Below, piece after piece: positions 50,714-59,352 of a DNA stretch of 64,000 nt. A program made the translations under genes and the position numbers. Source of the DNA: Amycolatopsis camponoti (lineage in GTDB: Bacteria; Actinomycetota; Actinomycetes; Mycobacteriales; Pseudonocardiaceae); NCBI RefSeq assembly GCF_902497555.1, contig NZ_CABVGP010000003.1, forward strand, positions 248,001-312,000, given 5' to 3'. Position 1 is the first letter of the stretch. The number at the start of each line of letters is the position of its first letter. Below the pieces are notes generated by a model. It saw nothing but the letters and a program-made list of their open reading frames with translations. It ran no database searches and was not told the DNA's origin.

Positions 50714-51499
50714 TCAGACCGAGCTGGTCGTCGTCGCTCCCGCGAGCATCTCGCCGAGCCGGTGGCGCAGCGTCGCCGCGTCGGCCGGGGCGATGGTGAT
50801 CCAGTCACGGCCGTCGCGGCCGCGGCTCGCCTGCGTGAAGTAGCGGCCCGTCTCCGTGTCGAACCAGCTCAGCACCGGCGTCCGCGTGCGGCCGCCCATG
50901 CGGGACCGCGCGTTCGCCGCGATCTGGCCGCCGCGCAGCCTCGGCTGGGCGTGCAGCTTCGCCAGCGCCTTGCGGTCCTCGTCGGCCGACGAGCGCTCGT
51001 CGCCGTTGCCGCGGCGGGACAGGAAATCGACGCCATGGGCCCCGACCAGCTGCTCCAGCGGGACCGTGACGGACTTCTCCGAACCGCGCGGGGCACCGGG
51101 CAGCAGCGAGACGATCGCGCTCGCCAGCCCGTCCACCGGGCACGGCTGCAGGTGCAGCCCCCGCGTGTCCTGCACCGCCAGCAGCCCCTGACCGCCCAGC
51201 ACGCCGGCGATCGCCAGCAGCGGTTCGGCGTCCGGGGCGATCAGCTGGACCGCGTCCAGGCTCAGCTCGGACTGCGCCAGCACGCCGAAGTAGTCCTCGA
51301 CGTGCGGTTCCGGCCGGCCGCGTCCGTCGGCCAAGCCGCGCGCAGTCAGCCCTTCCAACGTGCGCCGGCGCAGGAGGGACCGCTCGTCCACGGTCTCGCC
51401 GTGCGAACGGATGCGCAGCGGGTACGGCAGCTCGCCCAGCCCGGCGGACTCCCACAGGAAGTCCACCTCGATCGGGGTGAGCAGCTCAGCGTTCGGCAT
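50714..51499 (-). CDS. ESX secretion-associated protein EspG, copy 2
   Basis: This 261-residue EspG-like protein starts at ATG 51499 behind a GGGTGG ribosome site. It carries EVDFLWESAGLGELPYPL near the N-terminus, PHVEDYFGVLAQ, and WITIAPADAATLRHRLGEML near the C-terminus. It lies 61 bases after the PPE-like gene and on the same strand, so it is the likelier chaperone for that PE-PPE pair. The tandem duplication with the neighbouring EspG gene raises the question of different partners. Confidence 0.88.
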   Translation of the reverse strand: MPNAELLTPIEVDFLWESAGLGELPYPLRIRSHGETVDERSLLRRRTLEGLTARGLADGRGRPEPHVEDYFGVLAQSELSLDAVQLIAPDAEPLLAIAGVLGGQGLLAVQDTRGLHLQPCPVDGLASAIVSLLPGAPRGSEKSVTVPLEQLVGAHGVDFLSRRGNGDERSSADEDRKALAKLHAQPRLRGGQIAANARSRMGGRTRTPVLSWFDTETGRYFTQASRGRDGRDWITIAPADAATLRHRLGEMLAGATTTSSV

Positions 51500-51560
51500 C
51501 GAGCCACCCCCAAGAGAAACCGGGCCGGACACGCTGTCGGCGTGCCCGGCCCGAAAAGGA

Positions 51561-52985
51561 TCAGCGGTCTTCGTCGTCCTCGGACCACGCGCCGATGACC
51601 GGCGGCGGGGTCGCCTGGTTCGCGCCGAAGGCAGCGTCCGGGTCCGCCTCGATGAGGAACGACGCGTGCGTGTGCTCCTCGTCCTGCTCGCCCTGAGCGC
51701 CGTGCGGAGCCATGCCGCCCATGCCGCCCGGGTTCATCGGCGGCGGAGCCTGCTGCCCGCCGATGGTGCCCGCCGACGAGACGAGGCCCTGCTGCGGCGC
51801 CTGAGCCGACGCGGCGCTCTGCCCCTGGCCGTCGGCCGAAGCGAGCGACGTCTCGTTCTCGGCCTTCGCGCCGGACCGGTTGCCCTTGCCCAGCGCGCGG
51901 GAAGCCAGCGCGCCGAGGCCGCCGGCGGCACCGCCGAGGCCGAGGCCCATGCCGATCTTGCTCAGCGGGTTGCTGCCACCCGGCTGCCCGGCACCCGAGC
52001 CGACGTGGCCCGCGCCCGTGCTCGTCCCCGTCCCCGGGTTCGCGCCGGTGCCCGCACCCGGGACCGAGCCGTCGCCGCCGAGGGCCGCCGCGTCGTGGCC
52101 GAAGCCCGCCGCACCGGCGCCGTGGACGCCGTTCGGGCCGACTCCCGCGTGCTGCGCGTCGAACGCGCCGCCGGGGCCGCCGAAGCCCGAGCCGCTGGAC
52201 GCGAACACCGCGCCGCCCGCGCCGGACAGGCCCTGGACCGGGCCGGTGCTGCCGACAGAGCTGATGCCGCCGAACGACACCGAGTTGTGCGAACCGGTCG
52301 GCTTCATGCCGAGCGACTCCGGGCCGAAGCTCGGGGTCGAGCTGTCGACCTCGCTCATCGACTTGGTGTAGGCGTTGAAGAACGCGACCTGCTGCGCCTT
52401 GACGTCGTTGGCCGCGTCGGCCTGCGCCTTCTGGTCGGCGATCAGCGCCGCCGGGCCGCCGGCCAGCGCGGCCGCCATGGACTGCTTGGGGTCGTAGTCC
52501 TTGGGGGCCGGCATCTTCTTGACCTCGGCGGCCGCCGAGGCCTGCCGGGCGAGCCGGTCGGACATCGTGTGCGCGGCCTCGGACGCCTGCGAGCCCGAGT
52601 TGGCGATGGCCACCAGCGCGCCCTGCGCGCCCGCGGCACCCCGGCCGACCCACGCGTTGCCCAGCTCGGAGATCGCGTTGTAGAGGTGGTCGGACGCCTG
52701 CTTCAGCTCGGTGCCGTGGTGCGACCAGGCCTGCCCGGTCGCTTCGGCCGTGCCGGGGTCGTTGTTGTTGACCGCACCGGCGTAGAGCTGCTGGCTTTCC
52801 TGCGCGTTCCAGTTCGGCGGGTTGGCGATCGCGCGGTCGCTGCCCATGTCGAAGCCGCCGGCGGTGCCGCGGGCGTTGTCGACGATGTTCTGCGACGACG
52901 CGTTGTCGCCGAGCGGGACGAGCGATCCCGGGTTGGCAGCACCCGAAGTGGTCGTCGCCGGCTGGTCGCTGTGGTTCGGAGCCAT
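51561..52985 (-). CDS. PPE-like (WXG-superfamily) protein with Gly/Ala/Pro-rich tail
   Basis: This 474-residue protein has a helical N-terminal domain (about residues 55-215) containing WSHHGTELKQASDHLYNAI and NAWVGRGAAGAQGALVAI, the helix-turn-helix WxG hairpin of PPE-type type VII substrates. A long Gly/Ala/Pro tail and an acidic C-terminus follow. There is no Sec signal. It starts at ATG 52985, 22 bases after the PE-like gene, as expected of a secreted heterodimer. It is cytoplasmic until taken up by EspG and exported. The closest mycobacterial relatives would be PPE proteins. Confidence 0.8.
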   Translation of the reverse strand: MAPNHSDQPATTTSGAANPGSLVPLGDNASSQNIVDNARGTAGGFDMGSDRAIANPPNWNAQESQQLYAGAVNNNDPGTAEATGQAWSHHGTELKQASDHLYNAISELGNAWVGRGAAGAQGALVAIANSGSQASEAAHTMSDRLARQASAAAEVKKMPAPKDYDPKQSMAAALAGGPAALIADQKAQADAANDVKAQQVAFFNAYTKSMSEVDSSTPSFGPESLGMKPTGSHNSVSFGGISSVGSTGPVQGLSGAGGAVFASSGSGFGGPGGAFDAQHAGVGPNGVHGAGAAGFGHDAAALGGDGSVPGAGTGANPGTGTSTGAGHVGSGAGQPGGSNPLSKIGMGLGLGGAAGGLGALASRALGKGNRSGAKAENETSLASADGQGQSAASAQAPQQGLVSSAGTIGGQQAPPPMNPGGMGGMAPHGAQGEQDEEHTHASFLIEADPDAAFGANQATPPPVIGAWSEDDEDR

Positions 52986-53007
52986 GATTGCGAAATCCCC
53001 CTCGGGC

Positions 53008-53373
53008 TCAGGCGTTGCGGAACGGGTCGGCCGCGGCCTGGTCGATCTCGTGGTACCGGGACATCGCCGTGACGATGCCCTCCTCGGCGGCGGTGTACTG
53101 GTCGAGCAGGTTCTGCAGCGCGGAGGCGTACGAGTCGTTCCCGCCGTCGGCGCGCTGGACGAACTTGGCGGCCATGGCGTTGCCGACCGGGTTGTCGCCG
53201 AGCTTCGGCGGCTGGGCGAGGGTGCCCGCTCCGCTGAGCAGGGCTTCCACCGCGTCCTTGCCGGTGCGGATCTTGTTCAGCACGGTCTGCGCGGCGTCGG
53301 GGTCGATCCCGACCTGGCCCGCCGCGGCCGCTGCCTTGAAGGCGTTCGCGTCGGCAGCGCTGCTGTTCCCCAT
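53008..53373 (-). CDS. PE-like type VII secretion protein
   Basis: This 121-residue helical protein starts at ATG 53373. Two long helices (about residues 5-45 and 65-115) form a hairpin, with AALQNLLDQYTAAEEGIVTAMSRY and a terminal DPFRNA. It is the first gene before the PPE-like gene, in the standard PE-then-PPE order. It has no signal peptide and no classic YxxxD/E at the expected place, although SRYHEIDQ (Y-x-x-x-D) is present near the C-terminus and fits the general type VII export signal. Length is close to mycobacterial PE domains. Confidence 0.75.
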   Translation of the reverse strand: MGNSSAADANAFKAAAAAGQVGIDPDAAQTVLNKIRTGKDAVEALLSGAGTLAQPPKLGDNPVGNAMAAKFVQRADGGNDSYASALQNLLDQYTAAEEGIVTAMSRYHEIDQAAADPFRNA

Positions 53374-53520
53374 CTGAGCTCTCTCCCGTTCCCCCGACCC
53401 GGTCACCGCGGGCACGAATGGTCTTCGCATAGGTTAACGCACGTGATCAGAGCCTATGACGCAAACTTCGCCACCGGGGTTCCGCGAATCCGGTAGTTGC
53501 GGTGAACGGTCGGTGACAAA

Positions 53521-53567
53521 CCGGGGCTTCGCCCCGGGCCGGGGGCTCCGCCACCCGGAGCCCCCGT
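53521..53567. repeat. dispersed two-hairpin intergenic repeat, copy 1
   Basis: The sequence contains GGGGCTTCGCCCC directly followed by GGGGGCTCCGCCACCCGGAG and CCCCCG, forming two stacked stem-loops. A nearly identical element is at 63598-63643. It lies just after the hpt stop and probably terminates that transcript. Confidence 0.75.
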
Positions 53568-53582
53568 AAAGCTCGCGGTGAA

Positions 53583-54134
53583 CTACGCCGTGTAGACCTT
53601 CGGGTCCAGCGTCCCGATGTAGGGCAGGTCCCGGTACCGCTCGGCGTAGTCCAGGCCGTAGCCCACGACGAACTCGTTGGGGATGTCGAAGCCGATGTAC
53701 TTCACCGGGACGTCCACCTTGACCGCCTCCGGCTTGCGCAGCAGCGAAACGACCTCGAGCGACGCCGGGTTGCGGCTGGCGAGGTTCTTCAGCAGCCACG
53801 ACAGCGTCAGGCCGGAGTCGACGATGTCCTCGACGATCAGCACGTCCCGGCCCGCGATGTCGCGGTCGAGGTCCTTGAGGATCCGCACGACGCCGGACGA
53901 CGACGTCGCGGAACCGTAGGAGGAGACGGCCATGAATTCCAGCTGCGTCGGCAGCGGCAGCGCACGGGCGAAGTCGGTCATGAACATGACCGCGCCCTTC
54001 AGGACACCCACCAGCAGGAGTTCACCCTGCCCGTTGGCCGGATAGTCGGCGGCGATCTGCGCCGACAGCTCCGCGATCTTGTCCTGGATCTGCTGCTCGG
54101 TGACGAGCACGGAGGCGATTTCGCCCTCGTACAC
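53583..54134 (-). CDS. hpt: hypoxanthine phosphoribosyltransferase
   Basis: This 183-residue type I PRTase converts hypoxanthine and guanine to IMP and GMP with PRPP. The PRPP loop [18 protein letters not shown] and the substrate-binding [19 protein letters not shown] are clear. It starts at 54134, three bases after the tilS stop. This tilS-hpt pair is conserved across many bacteria. Confidence 0.96.
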   Translation of the reverse strand: MYEGEIASVLVTEQQIQDKIAELSAQIAADYPANGQGELLLVGVLKGAVMFMTDFARALPLPTQLEFMAVSSYGSATSSSGVVRILKDLDRDIAGRDVLIVEDIVDSGLTLSWLLKNLASRNPASLEVVSLLRKPEAVKVDVPVKYIGFDIPNEFVVGYGLDYAERYRDLPYIGTLDPKVYTA

Positions 54135-54137
54135 GGG

Positions 54138-55097
54138 TCATTCCCCTCGGGTGGTGGGTTGGGAGATGACGCAGAGCCTGCCATGCGCCCGGCGCGCTTC
54201 CAAGTTGCCCGGTAACCAGACGCCGCCCTGACCACGCCACCGGGCGACCAGCGCGTCGACCGCCCGGAGGTGCGCGTCGGTGAGTTCGCGCACGCCCGAG
54301 GCCAGCAGCCACCTGCGGAGAACCCGCCGGCGCAGGGCCGCGGGCTCGGCCGCCAGCACTGCGACATCCAGTCCGTCGGGACCGCCCGCACGGGTGAAGA
54401 TCCGGTCCGCCGATGTGTCCAACGCCTCGCTGTCCTCACGCAGCTGCGCGGCCGTGCGGGCCAAAGCGCCGGCGACGCCGCCGTTGAGGACGTCTTCCAG
54501 CAACGGCAGGACCTCGGTGCGCAGCCGGACCCGGGTGAAGCGCGGCTCGGCGTTGTGCGGGTCGTCCCAGGGTTCGACGCCGAGCTCGGCGCAGGCGGCC
54601 CGGGTCGTCGCGCGCGGCACCGCCAGCAGCGGACGGCCCCACGGCGGGTCGTGCGGCCGCATCCCGGCGACGCTGCGGGCGCCGGAGCCGCGGCCCAGGC
54701 CGAGCAGGACCGTCTCGGCCTGGTCGTCGAGGGTGTGCCCGAGCAGGACGAGGTCGTGGCCGGCCAGCGCCCGGTAGCGGGCCTTGCGCGCGGCGGCTTC
54801 CGGGCCACCGGGGCCGGTGACTTCGGTGCGGCGCACCTCGGCTTCGTCGGCACCGAGGGACTTCGCGGCCTCGGCGGCGTCACGCGCGATCTTCGCCGAG
54901 CCATCCTGCAGGCCGTGGTCGACGACCAGCGCGCGGACGCGGTGGCCGCGATGGTGCCCGACGTACGCCGTGGCCTCGGCGAGCGCGAGGGAGTCGGCAC
55001 CGCCGGAGACGGCGACGCACAGCTCGGCCGGCGCTTCTACCGTCTCGAGGAATTCGCGGACGGCCCGCCGGACGGCCGCGACCGCCTTGCCGGTCAT
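54138..55097 (-). CDS. tilS: tRNA(Ile)-lysidine synthase
   Basis: This 319-residue enzyme adds lysine to C34 of the AUA-reading tRNA-Ile, changing its codon and amino-acid identity. The ATP pyrophosphatase motif is VSGGADSLALAEA; HTLDDQAETVLLGLGRG and RFTRVRLRTEVLP are family markers. A shorter C-terminal domain than in E. coli is typical of actinomycetes. Start ATG 55097 overlaps the DUF2342 gene by four bases. Confidence 0.95.
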   Translation of the reverse strand: MTGKAVAAVRRAVREFLETVEAPAELCVAVSGGADSLALAEATAYVGHHRGHRVRALVVDHGLQDGSAKIARDAAEAAKSLGADEAEVRRTEVTGPGGPEAAARKARYRALAGHDLVLLGHTLDDQAETVLLGLGRGSGARSVAGMRPHDPPWGRPLLAVPRATTRAACAELGVEPWDDPHNAEPRFTRVRLRTEVLPLLEDVLNGGVAGALARTAAQLREDSEALDTSADRIFTRAGGPDGLDVAVLAAEPAALRRRVLRRWLLASGVRELTDAHLRAVDALVARWRGQGGVWLPGNLEARRAHGRLCVISQPTTRGE

Positions 55098-56131
55098 CCG
55101 TGCAGGCGCCGGACCCACGCGGCCGGGTCGGCGATCTCGGCGCGCGAAGGCAGGGTGTTCGGCGAGCGCCAGACGGCGTTGAACCCTTCCATGCCGACCG
55201 CGTCCACGACGTGCTTCGTGAACTTCGCGCCTTCTTCGTACTGACGGATCTTCGCGTCGACGCCGAGCAGCGCGCGCAGCAGCCGGTCGAAGACGCCGCC
55301 GCCCTTGCGCCGGGCGCTGAACCGCGCGCGGATCGTGTCGACGCTCGGCACGACCTGCGGGCCGACGGCGTCCATGACGAAGTCGGCGTGGCCCTCCAGG
55401 AGCGTCGAGAGCGCCAGCAGCCGGTCGAAGACCGCGCGCTCCTTCGGCGACTGGAGCAGCTCGGCGAGGTTCAGCTTCGGGCCCTGCTTGATCGCCTCGG
55501 GCAGCCGGCCGACCAGGTCGGCCAGGCTGTCGCTGCCGCCGCCGGCGAGCCCGGACACGAGCCGCTCGACCTCGTCGGCGAAGTAGTCGCGCAGCCAGGT
55601 GACGGCGGTGAACTGCAGGCGGTGGGTGCATTCGTGCAGGCAGACCCAGAGCCGGAAGTCGTGGGCGGGCACGTCCATCGCCCGCTCGGCGGCGACGACG
55701 TTGGGCGCGACCAGCAGCAGCCGTCCTTCCCGGTCGGGGCCGCCGAAGGGGTCGTACTGGCCGAGCACGCGGCTGGCCAGGAAGGCGAGCACCAGCCCGG
55801 TCTGCACGCCGGCGCCACCGGCCAGGATCGGCCCGAAGGGGCCGCCTTGCTGAGGCAGCGCACGCCCGGTGAGCGCGTCCAGCCCGGCCGCGGCCGACCG
55901 CACCCAGCCGGGGCGGTCGACGACTTCACCGGGCAGCAGCGGCAGGTCGAGACCCAGGTTCGTCAGCTCCCGGACGTGCCCTTCGGCCGCCATGGTCAGC
56001 TCACGCAGGTCGGCGACGGCCGCCTCGGCCTCTTCTCTCGGAACCTGCGGACCACCGCGCACGAGCAACGCACCGGTCTGCGCGGCGAGCGCCCAGTCGA
56101 CCATGGGCCGGGTCTCGGTTTCCTGACTCAC
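55094..56131 (-). CDS. DUF2342 zincin-like putative metallohydrolase
   Basis: This protein of about 345 residues has the DUF2342/zincin_2 motif LHECTHRLQF (HExxH) and a downstream Glu in LLEGHADFVMDAVG that could be the third ligand. It is often labelled coenzyme F420 biosynthesis-associated, but the function is unproven. It corresponds to Rv3626c in position between tilS and dacB. The start is uncertain: GTG 56131 is chosen; ATG 56104 and GTG 56170 are alternatives. Confidence 0.85.
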   Translation of the reverse strand: MSQETETRPMVDWALAAQTGALLVRGGPQVPREEAEAAVADLRELTMAAEGHVRELTNLGLDLPLLPGEVVDRPGWVRSAAAGLDALTGRALPQQGGPFGPILAGGAGVQTGLVLAFLASRVLGQYDPFGGPDREGRLLLVAPNVVAAERAMDVPAHDFRLWVCLHECTHRLQFTAVTWLRDYFADEVERLVSGLAGGGSDSLADLVGRLPEAIKQGPKLNLAELLQSPKERAVFDRLLALSTLLEGHADFVMDAVGPQVVPSVDTIRARFSARRKGGGVFDRLLRALLGVDAKIRQYEEGAKFTKHVVDAVGMEGFNAVWRSPNTLPSRAEIADPAAWVRRLHG

Positions 56132-56234
56132 CCTTCCGACGCTACCTGGCCGACGTGGGTTTACGGCCACGATCTTCGTACGGTTCGGCGTCCGCGGTCA
56201 CGAGCACCGCCGGCGGCCTCCGCCGACCGCCCGG

Positions 56235-58604
56235 CTACGAGCAGCCGCACTTGCGCAGGCTCGTGGCCAACGCGTCGATGGCGTCCCGGCCCGGCTGCTG
56301 GTCCGAACCGTTGGACATGAACGCGAACACCAGCACCCGGCCGTCCTGGTCGAGGACCAGCCCGGCCAGCGTGTTCACCCCCGTGAGCGTGCCCGTCTTC
56401 GCCCGCACCCAGCCGCGGCCGGCCTGCGACGCCGGCGTCTCGAACCGCTTGTCCGCGAGGGTGCCGGACCCGCCGGCCACCGGGAGGCCGGCCAGCATCG
56501 CGCGCAGCTTCGCGGTGTTCGGGTTCTTGCCCTCCGGCGCCGCCGCGGCCGCCATGAGCTGGGTCAGCAGCTTCGCCGGGATCTTGTTCTCCGTCGAGAT
56601 ACCGCTGCCGTCGGAGAGCTTGACGCCGGTCGTGTCGAAGCCGTGGTCCTTGAGCACCTTGATCGTCGCCGCGGCGCCGCCGGCGAAGGTCGCCTCCTGG
56701 CCGGTGGCCAGCGCCACCTGGCGGGCGAGGGCCTCGGCGAGGACGTCGTCGGACAGCTCCATCGTGTCGGAGACCAGCTCGGTCAGCGGCGCCGACTTGA
56801 CCTCGGCGAGCACCTTCGCGTCCTTCGGCGCGGCCGCCTGGCCGCCGCCCGACGCGCTGAGCTTCGACGCGATCGTCGACGCCAGCGCGCTGCCCGCGTT
56901 GGCCACGCGCATGGAGGTGTTGTTCTTCGGGTCCAGCCGGCCGGCGTCGGCCATCACGGACCCGATCTGCGTGGCGAACGTCGAGGGCGCGTCACCCGCG
57001 GCCCAGCCCGGCGCGGTCGTCGCGCCCTTGAAGAGGCTCAGGTCGACCTGCACCTTCTTCACGTTCGGGTTGGCCTTCTTCACCTGCGCGACGAGGTCGT
57101 CGACGTGCGCGGCGCCCGGGTACAACGGCGACTCGGTGCCCAGCGGCAGCGAAGTGAGCGTGACGTCGCCGCCGCCGACCAGGATCACGGTGCCCGGGTC
57201 GGCGCCCTGGACGATCTTCGTCGACAGCCGCGTGGTCGGGTCCAGCGCGAGCAGCGCGGCCGCGGTGGTGAGCACCTTCGTCGTCGACGCGGGGGTCACC
57301 GCCGACGCCGCGCTGTGGTCCCACAGCGTGGTGCCGCTCACCGGGTCGACGACGCTGCCGTTGAGCTGGCCGAGCGCGCTGTTCCCGGCCGGCCCGGTCA
57401 GCACGGACTTGACGCCGTTGGCGGTCGGCGCCTGCCCGGACGTGGCCGGCCCCTGCAGCTGGCGCGTGGCGGCGGCGGGATCCGGGCTGTCGCCCTTCGG
57501 CGCGTTCGGCGCCCACGGCAGGCCGAGGCGGTTCGACACCTTCGGCATCGCGGCGGCGACCCCGCCGCCGGCCAGCAGCAGCAGGACGACGGCGACGAGC
57601 GCGATGATCTTGCCCTTGCGCCGCTTCTTCTTCGGCGGTTCCTCCGCGGCAGAAGCAGCGGGCTCGGCCGGGGGCGGCGGCGCCGCGGGCGGCTCGACGC
57701 GCGGTTGCGGCTGCTGCTGGAAGGCCCCGGGGAACTGGGTGGGCCGCTCGATCCCGACGGTCGCCTCGGCGTCGAACCGCTGCCCGTCCGGCTCGATCCG
57801 CATCGGCCGGGCCAGCGATCCGGCGGACGCCGGCGGGACGACCCCGCGCGGCGGCTCGGGCGGCAGCCCCGGACGGCGGACGTCCGGTTCGGCGACGCGG
57901 TCGTCCGGCACGTCGAGGCGCTGCGCCCAGGGCGCGTCGGCGCGCTGCTGCGGGGGCTCCTCACGGCGCGGCGGCTCCGAGCGCTTCAGCTGCTCTTCGC
58001 GGCGCTGCTGCTCCTCGCGCCACAGCTGCAGCTCCTCACGCCACGGCTGCGCTTCGGACTTGCCGGCCTCGGGCTCGTCGTGACGATCCTGCTGCTCACC
58101 GGGCCAGACGTTGCGCTCGACGGGCACCCACGGCGCCTTCTGCGGCTCCATCTGCTGCGTGCTCTGGGTGTCCGGTTTCGCCGCGATGTACTGGGTGCTT
58201 TCGGCGACCGGCTCGGACTTCTTCACCTCGATGTACTGCGTGCTCTCCGCGACCTGCGCCGGCTCCGGCGCCGGGTCGGGCTCAGGTGCGGGCGCGGGCT
58301 CGGCCGGCTTCTGCTTCGGCTCGCGCGAGCCGAGCCGGTCGGCCAGGTCCTGCTTGACCGGGGGCGGCGGTGGCGGCGGCTGCTCCTCGGCGGGCGCGTT
58401 CAGCCCCGGGATCGGCTCGGGCTCGACGTTCGGCGCGAACCACGATCCCTTCGGCGCCTCACTGCCTGTGACGTTGGGCACGCCACGCTCTTCCGAAGCG
58501 CTCTCCGGCGGATCGGGCAGGGACATCGGAGTGGTCTTCCGCGCGCCCGACGACGAGCGGTCTTCGTCCGACGAAGGCCACATCGGCTGGTCGTTTTCCG
58601 GCAC
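56235..58604 (-). CDS. dacB: D-alanyl-D-alanine carboxypeptidase/endopeptidase (PBP4, peptidase S13)
   Basis: This 789-residue protein has a long cytoplasmic, Pro/Glu/Gln-rich head (about residues 1-330), one membrane segment (about 340-365) and an outside S13 domain. Active-site motifs: S-x-x-K in TPASTTKVLTTA, the SxN position reads SDD in MELSDDVLAE, and KTG in RAKTGTLTG. The head contains three short STQ motifs (two ESTQYI, one STQQM). GTG 58604 is chosen because AAGGAG lies six bases upstream. It trims or cleaves peptidoglycan stem peptides. Rv3627c is the positional counterpart. Confidence 0.88.
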   Translation of the reverse strand: MPENDQPMWPSSDEDRSSSGARKTTPMSLPDPPESASEERGVPNVTGSEAPKGSWFAPNVEPEPIPGLNAPAEEQPPPPPPPVKQDLADRLGSREPKQKPAEPAPAPEPDPAPEPAQVAESTQYIEVKKSEPVAESTQYIAAKPDTQSTQQMEPQKAPWVPVERNVWPGEQQDRHDEPEAGKSEAQPWREELQLWREEQQRREEQLKRSEPPRREEPPQQRADAPWAQRLDVPDDRVAEPDVRRPGLPPEPPRGVVPPASAGSLARPMRIEPDGQRFDAEATVGIERPTQFPGAFQQQPQPRVEPPAAPPPPAEPAASAAEEPPKKKRRKGKIIALVAVVLLLLAGGGVAAAMPKVSNRLGLPWAPNAPKGDSPDPAAATRQLQGPATSGQAPTANGVKSVLTGPAGNSALGQLNGSVVDPVSGTTLWDHSAASAVTPASTTKVLTTAAALLALDPTTRLSTKIVQGADPGTVILVGGGDVTLTSLPLGTESPLYPGAAHVDDLVAQVKKANPNVKKVQVDLSLFKGATTAPGWAAGDAPSTFATQIGSVMADAGRLDPKNNTSMRVANAGSALASTIASKLSASGGGQAAAPKDAKVLAEVKSAPLTELVSDTMELSDDVLAEALARQVALATGQEATFAGGAAATIKVLKDHGFDTTGVKLSDGSGISTENKIPAKLLTQLMAAAAAPEGKNPNTAKLRAMLAGLPVAGGSGTLADKRFETPASQAGRGWVRAKTGTLTGVNTLAGLVLDQDGRVLVFAFMSNGSDQQPGRDAIDALATSLRKCGCS

Positions 58605-58780
58605 CCACCACTCCTTCTCACCTGCCCCGGAAGGGGCCAAGCTCACATGCCGCGTGGCCGACATCGATGCGACCCCGCGCCGCGGCGTAGTCCACACTAG
58701 GAGACGCCAAGACAGTCATTAAGGTTGCCGCCCGCGACGTGCGGGCACGCCGAGATCTATAAAGAAGCAGCGAGGACGCC

Positions 58781-59299
58781 GTGGAGTTCGACGTCACGAT
58801 CGAAATCCCCAAAGGGGAGCGCAACAAGTACGAGGTCGACCACAAGACCGGCCGCATCAAGCTGGACCGGACCCTGTTCACGGCCACGCAGTACCCGGCC
58901 GACTACGGCTTCATCGACGACACCCTCGGCCAGGACGGCGACCCCCTGGACGTGATGGTGCTCGTCCAGGAGCCCACCTTCCCGGGCTGCCTGATCCGCT
59001 GCCGCGCGATCGGCATGTTCCGGATGACCGACGAAAAGGGCCCGGACGACAAGGTCATCGCCGTCCCGTCGAACGACCCGCGCCTCGAGCACCTGCGCGA
59101 CATCCACCACATGAACGAGTTCCACCGGCTGGAGATCCAGCACTTCTTCGAGGTGTACAAGGACCTCGAGCCGGGCAAGAGCGTCGAAGGCTCGTCCTGG
59201 GTCGGCCGCACCGAGGCCGAGGCGGAGATCGGCCGCTCGTACGAGCGCGAGACCGACCGCCTGGCCAAGGAAGCGGCCAACGGCGGGCCGGCCCACTAG
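58781..59299 (+). CDS. ppa: inorganic pyrophosphatase
   Basis: This 172-residue family I enzyme hydrolyses pyrophosphate to drive biosynthesis. It contains [20 protein letters not shown], the catalytic [15 protein letters not shown], and [18 protein letters not shown]. The start is GTG 58781. It is divergent from dacB; the 176-base gap holds a TATAAA (58758-58763) and a GCCCGC/GCGGGC hairpin (58730-58746). Its position matches Rv3628c. Confidence 0.96.
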   Translation: MEFDVTIEIPKGERNKYEVDHKTGRIKLDRTLFTATQYPADYGFIDDTLGQDGDPLDVMVLVQEPTFPGCLIRCRAIGMFRMTDEKGPDDKVIAVPSNDPRLEHLRDIHHMNEFHRLEIQHFFEVYKDLEPGKSVEGSSWVGRTEAEAEIGRSYERETDRLAKEAANGGPAH

Positions 59300-59305
59300 C
59301 CCGCA

Positions 59306-59349
59306 CGTGAAAAAGGCCCCCCGGGATCTCCCGAGGGGCCGTTTTCACG
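59306..59349. terminator. terminator between ppa and the MFS gene
   Basis: A hairpin CGTGAAAA...GGCCCC paired with GGGGCC...TTTTCACG spans the gap between the convergent ppa and MFS genes. The A/T-rich outer arms act as the T-run in each direction, so it is likely bidirectional. Confidence 0.75.
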
Positions 59350-59352
59350 CGG

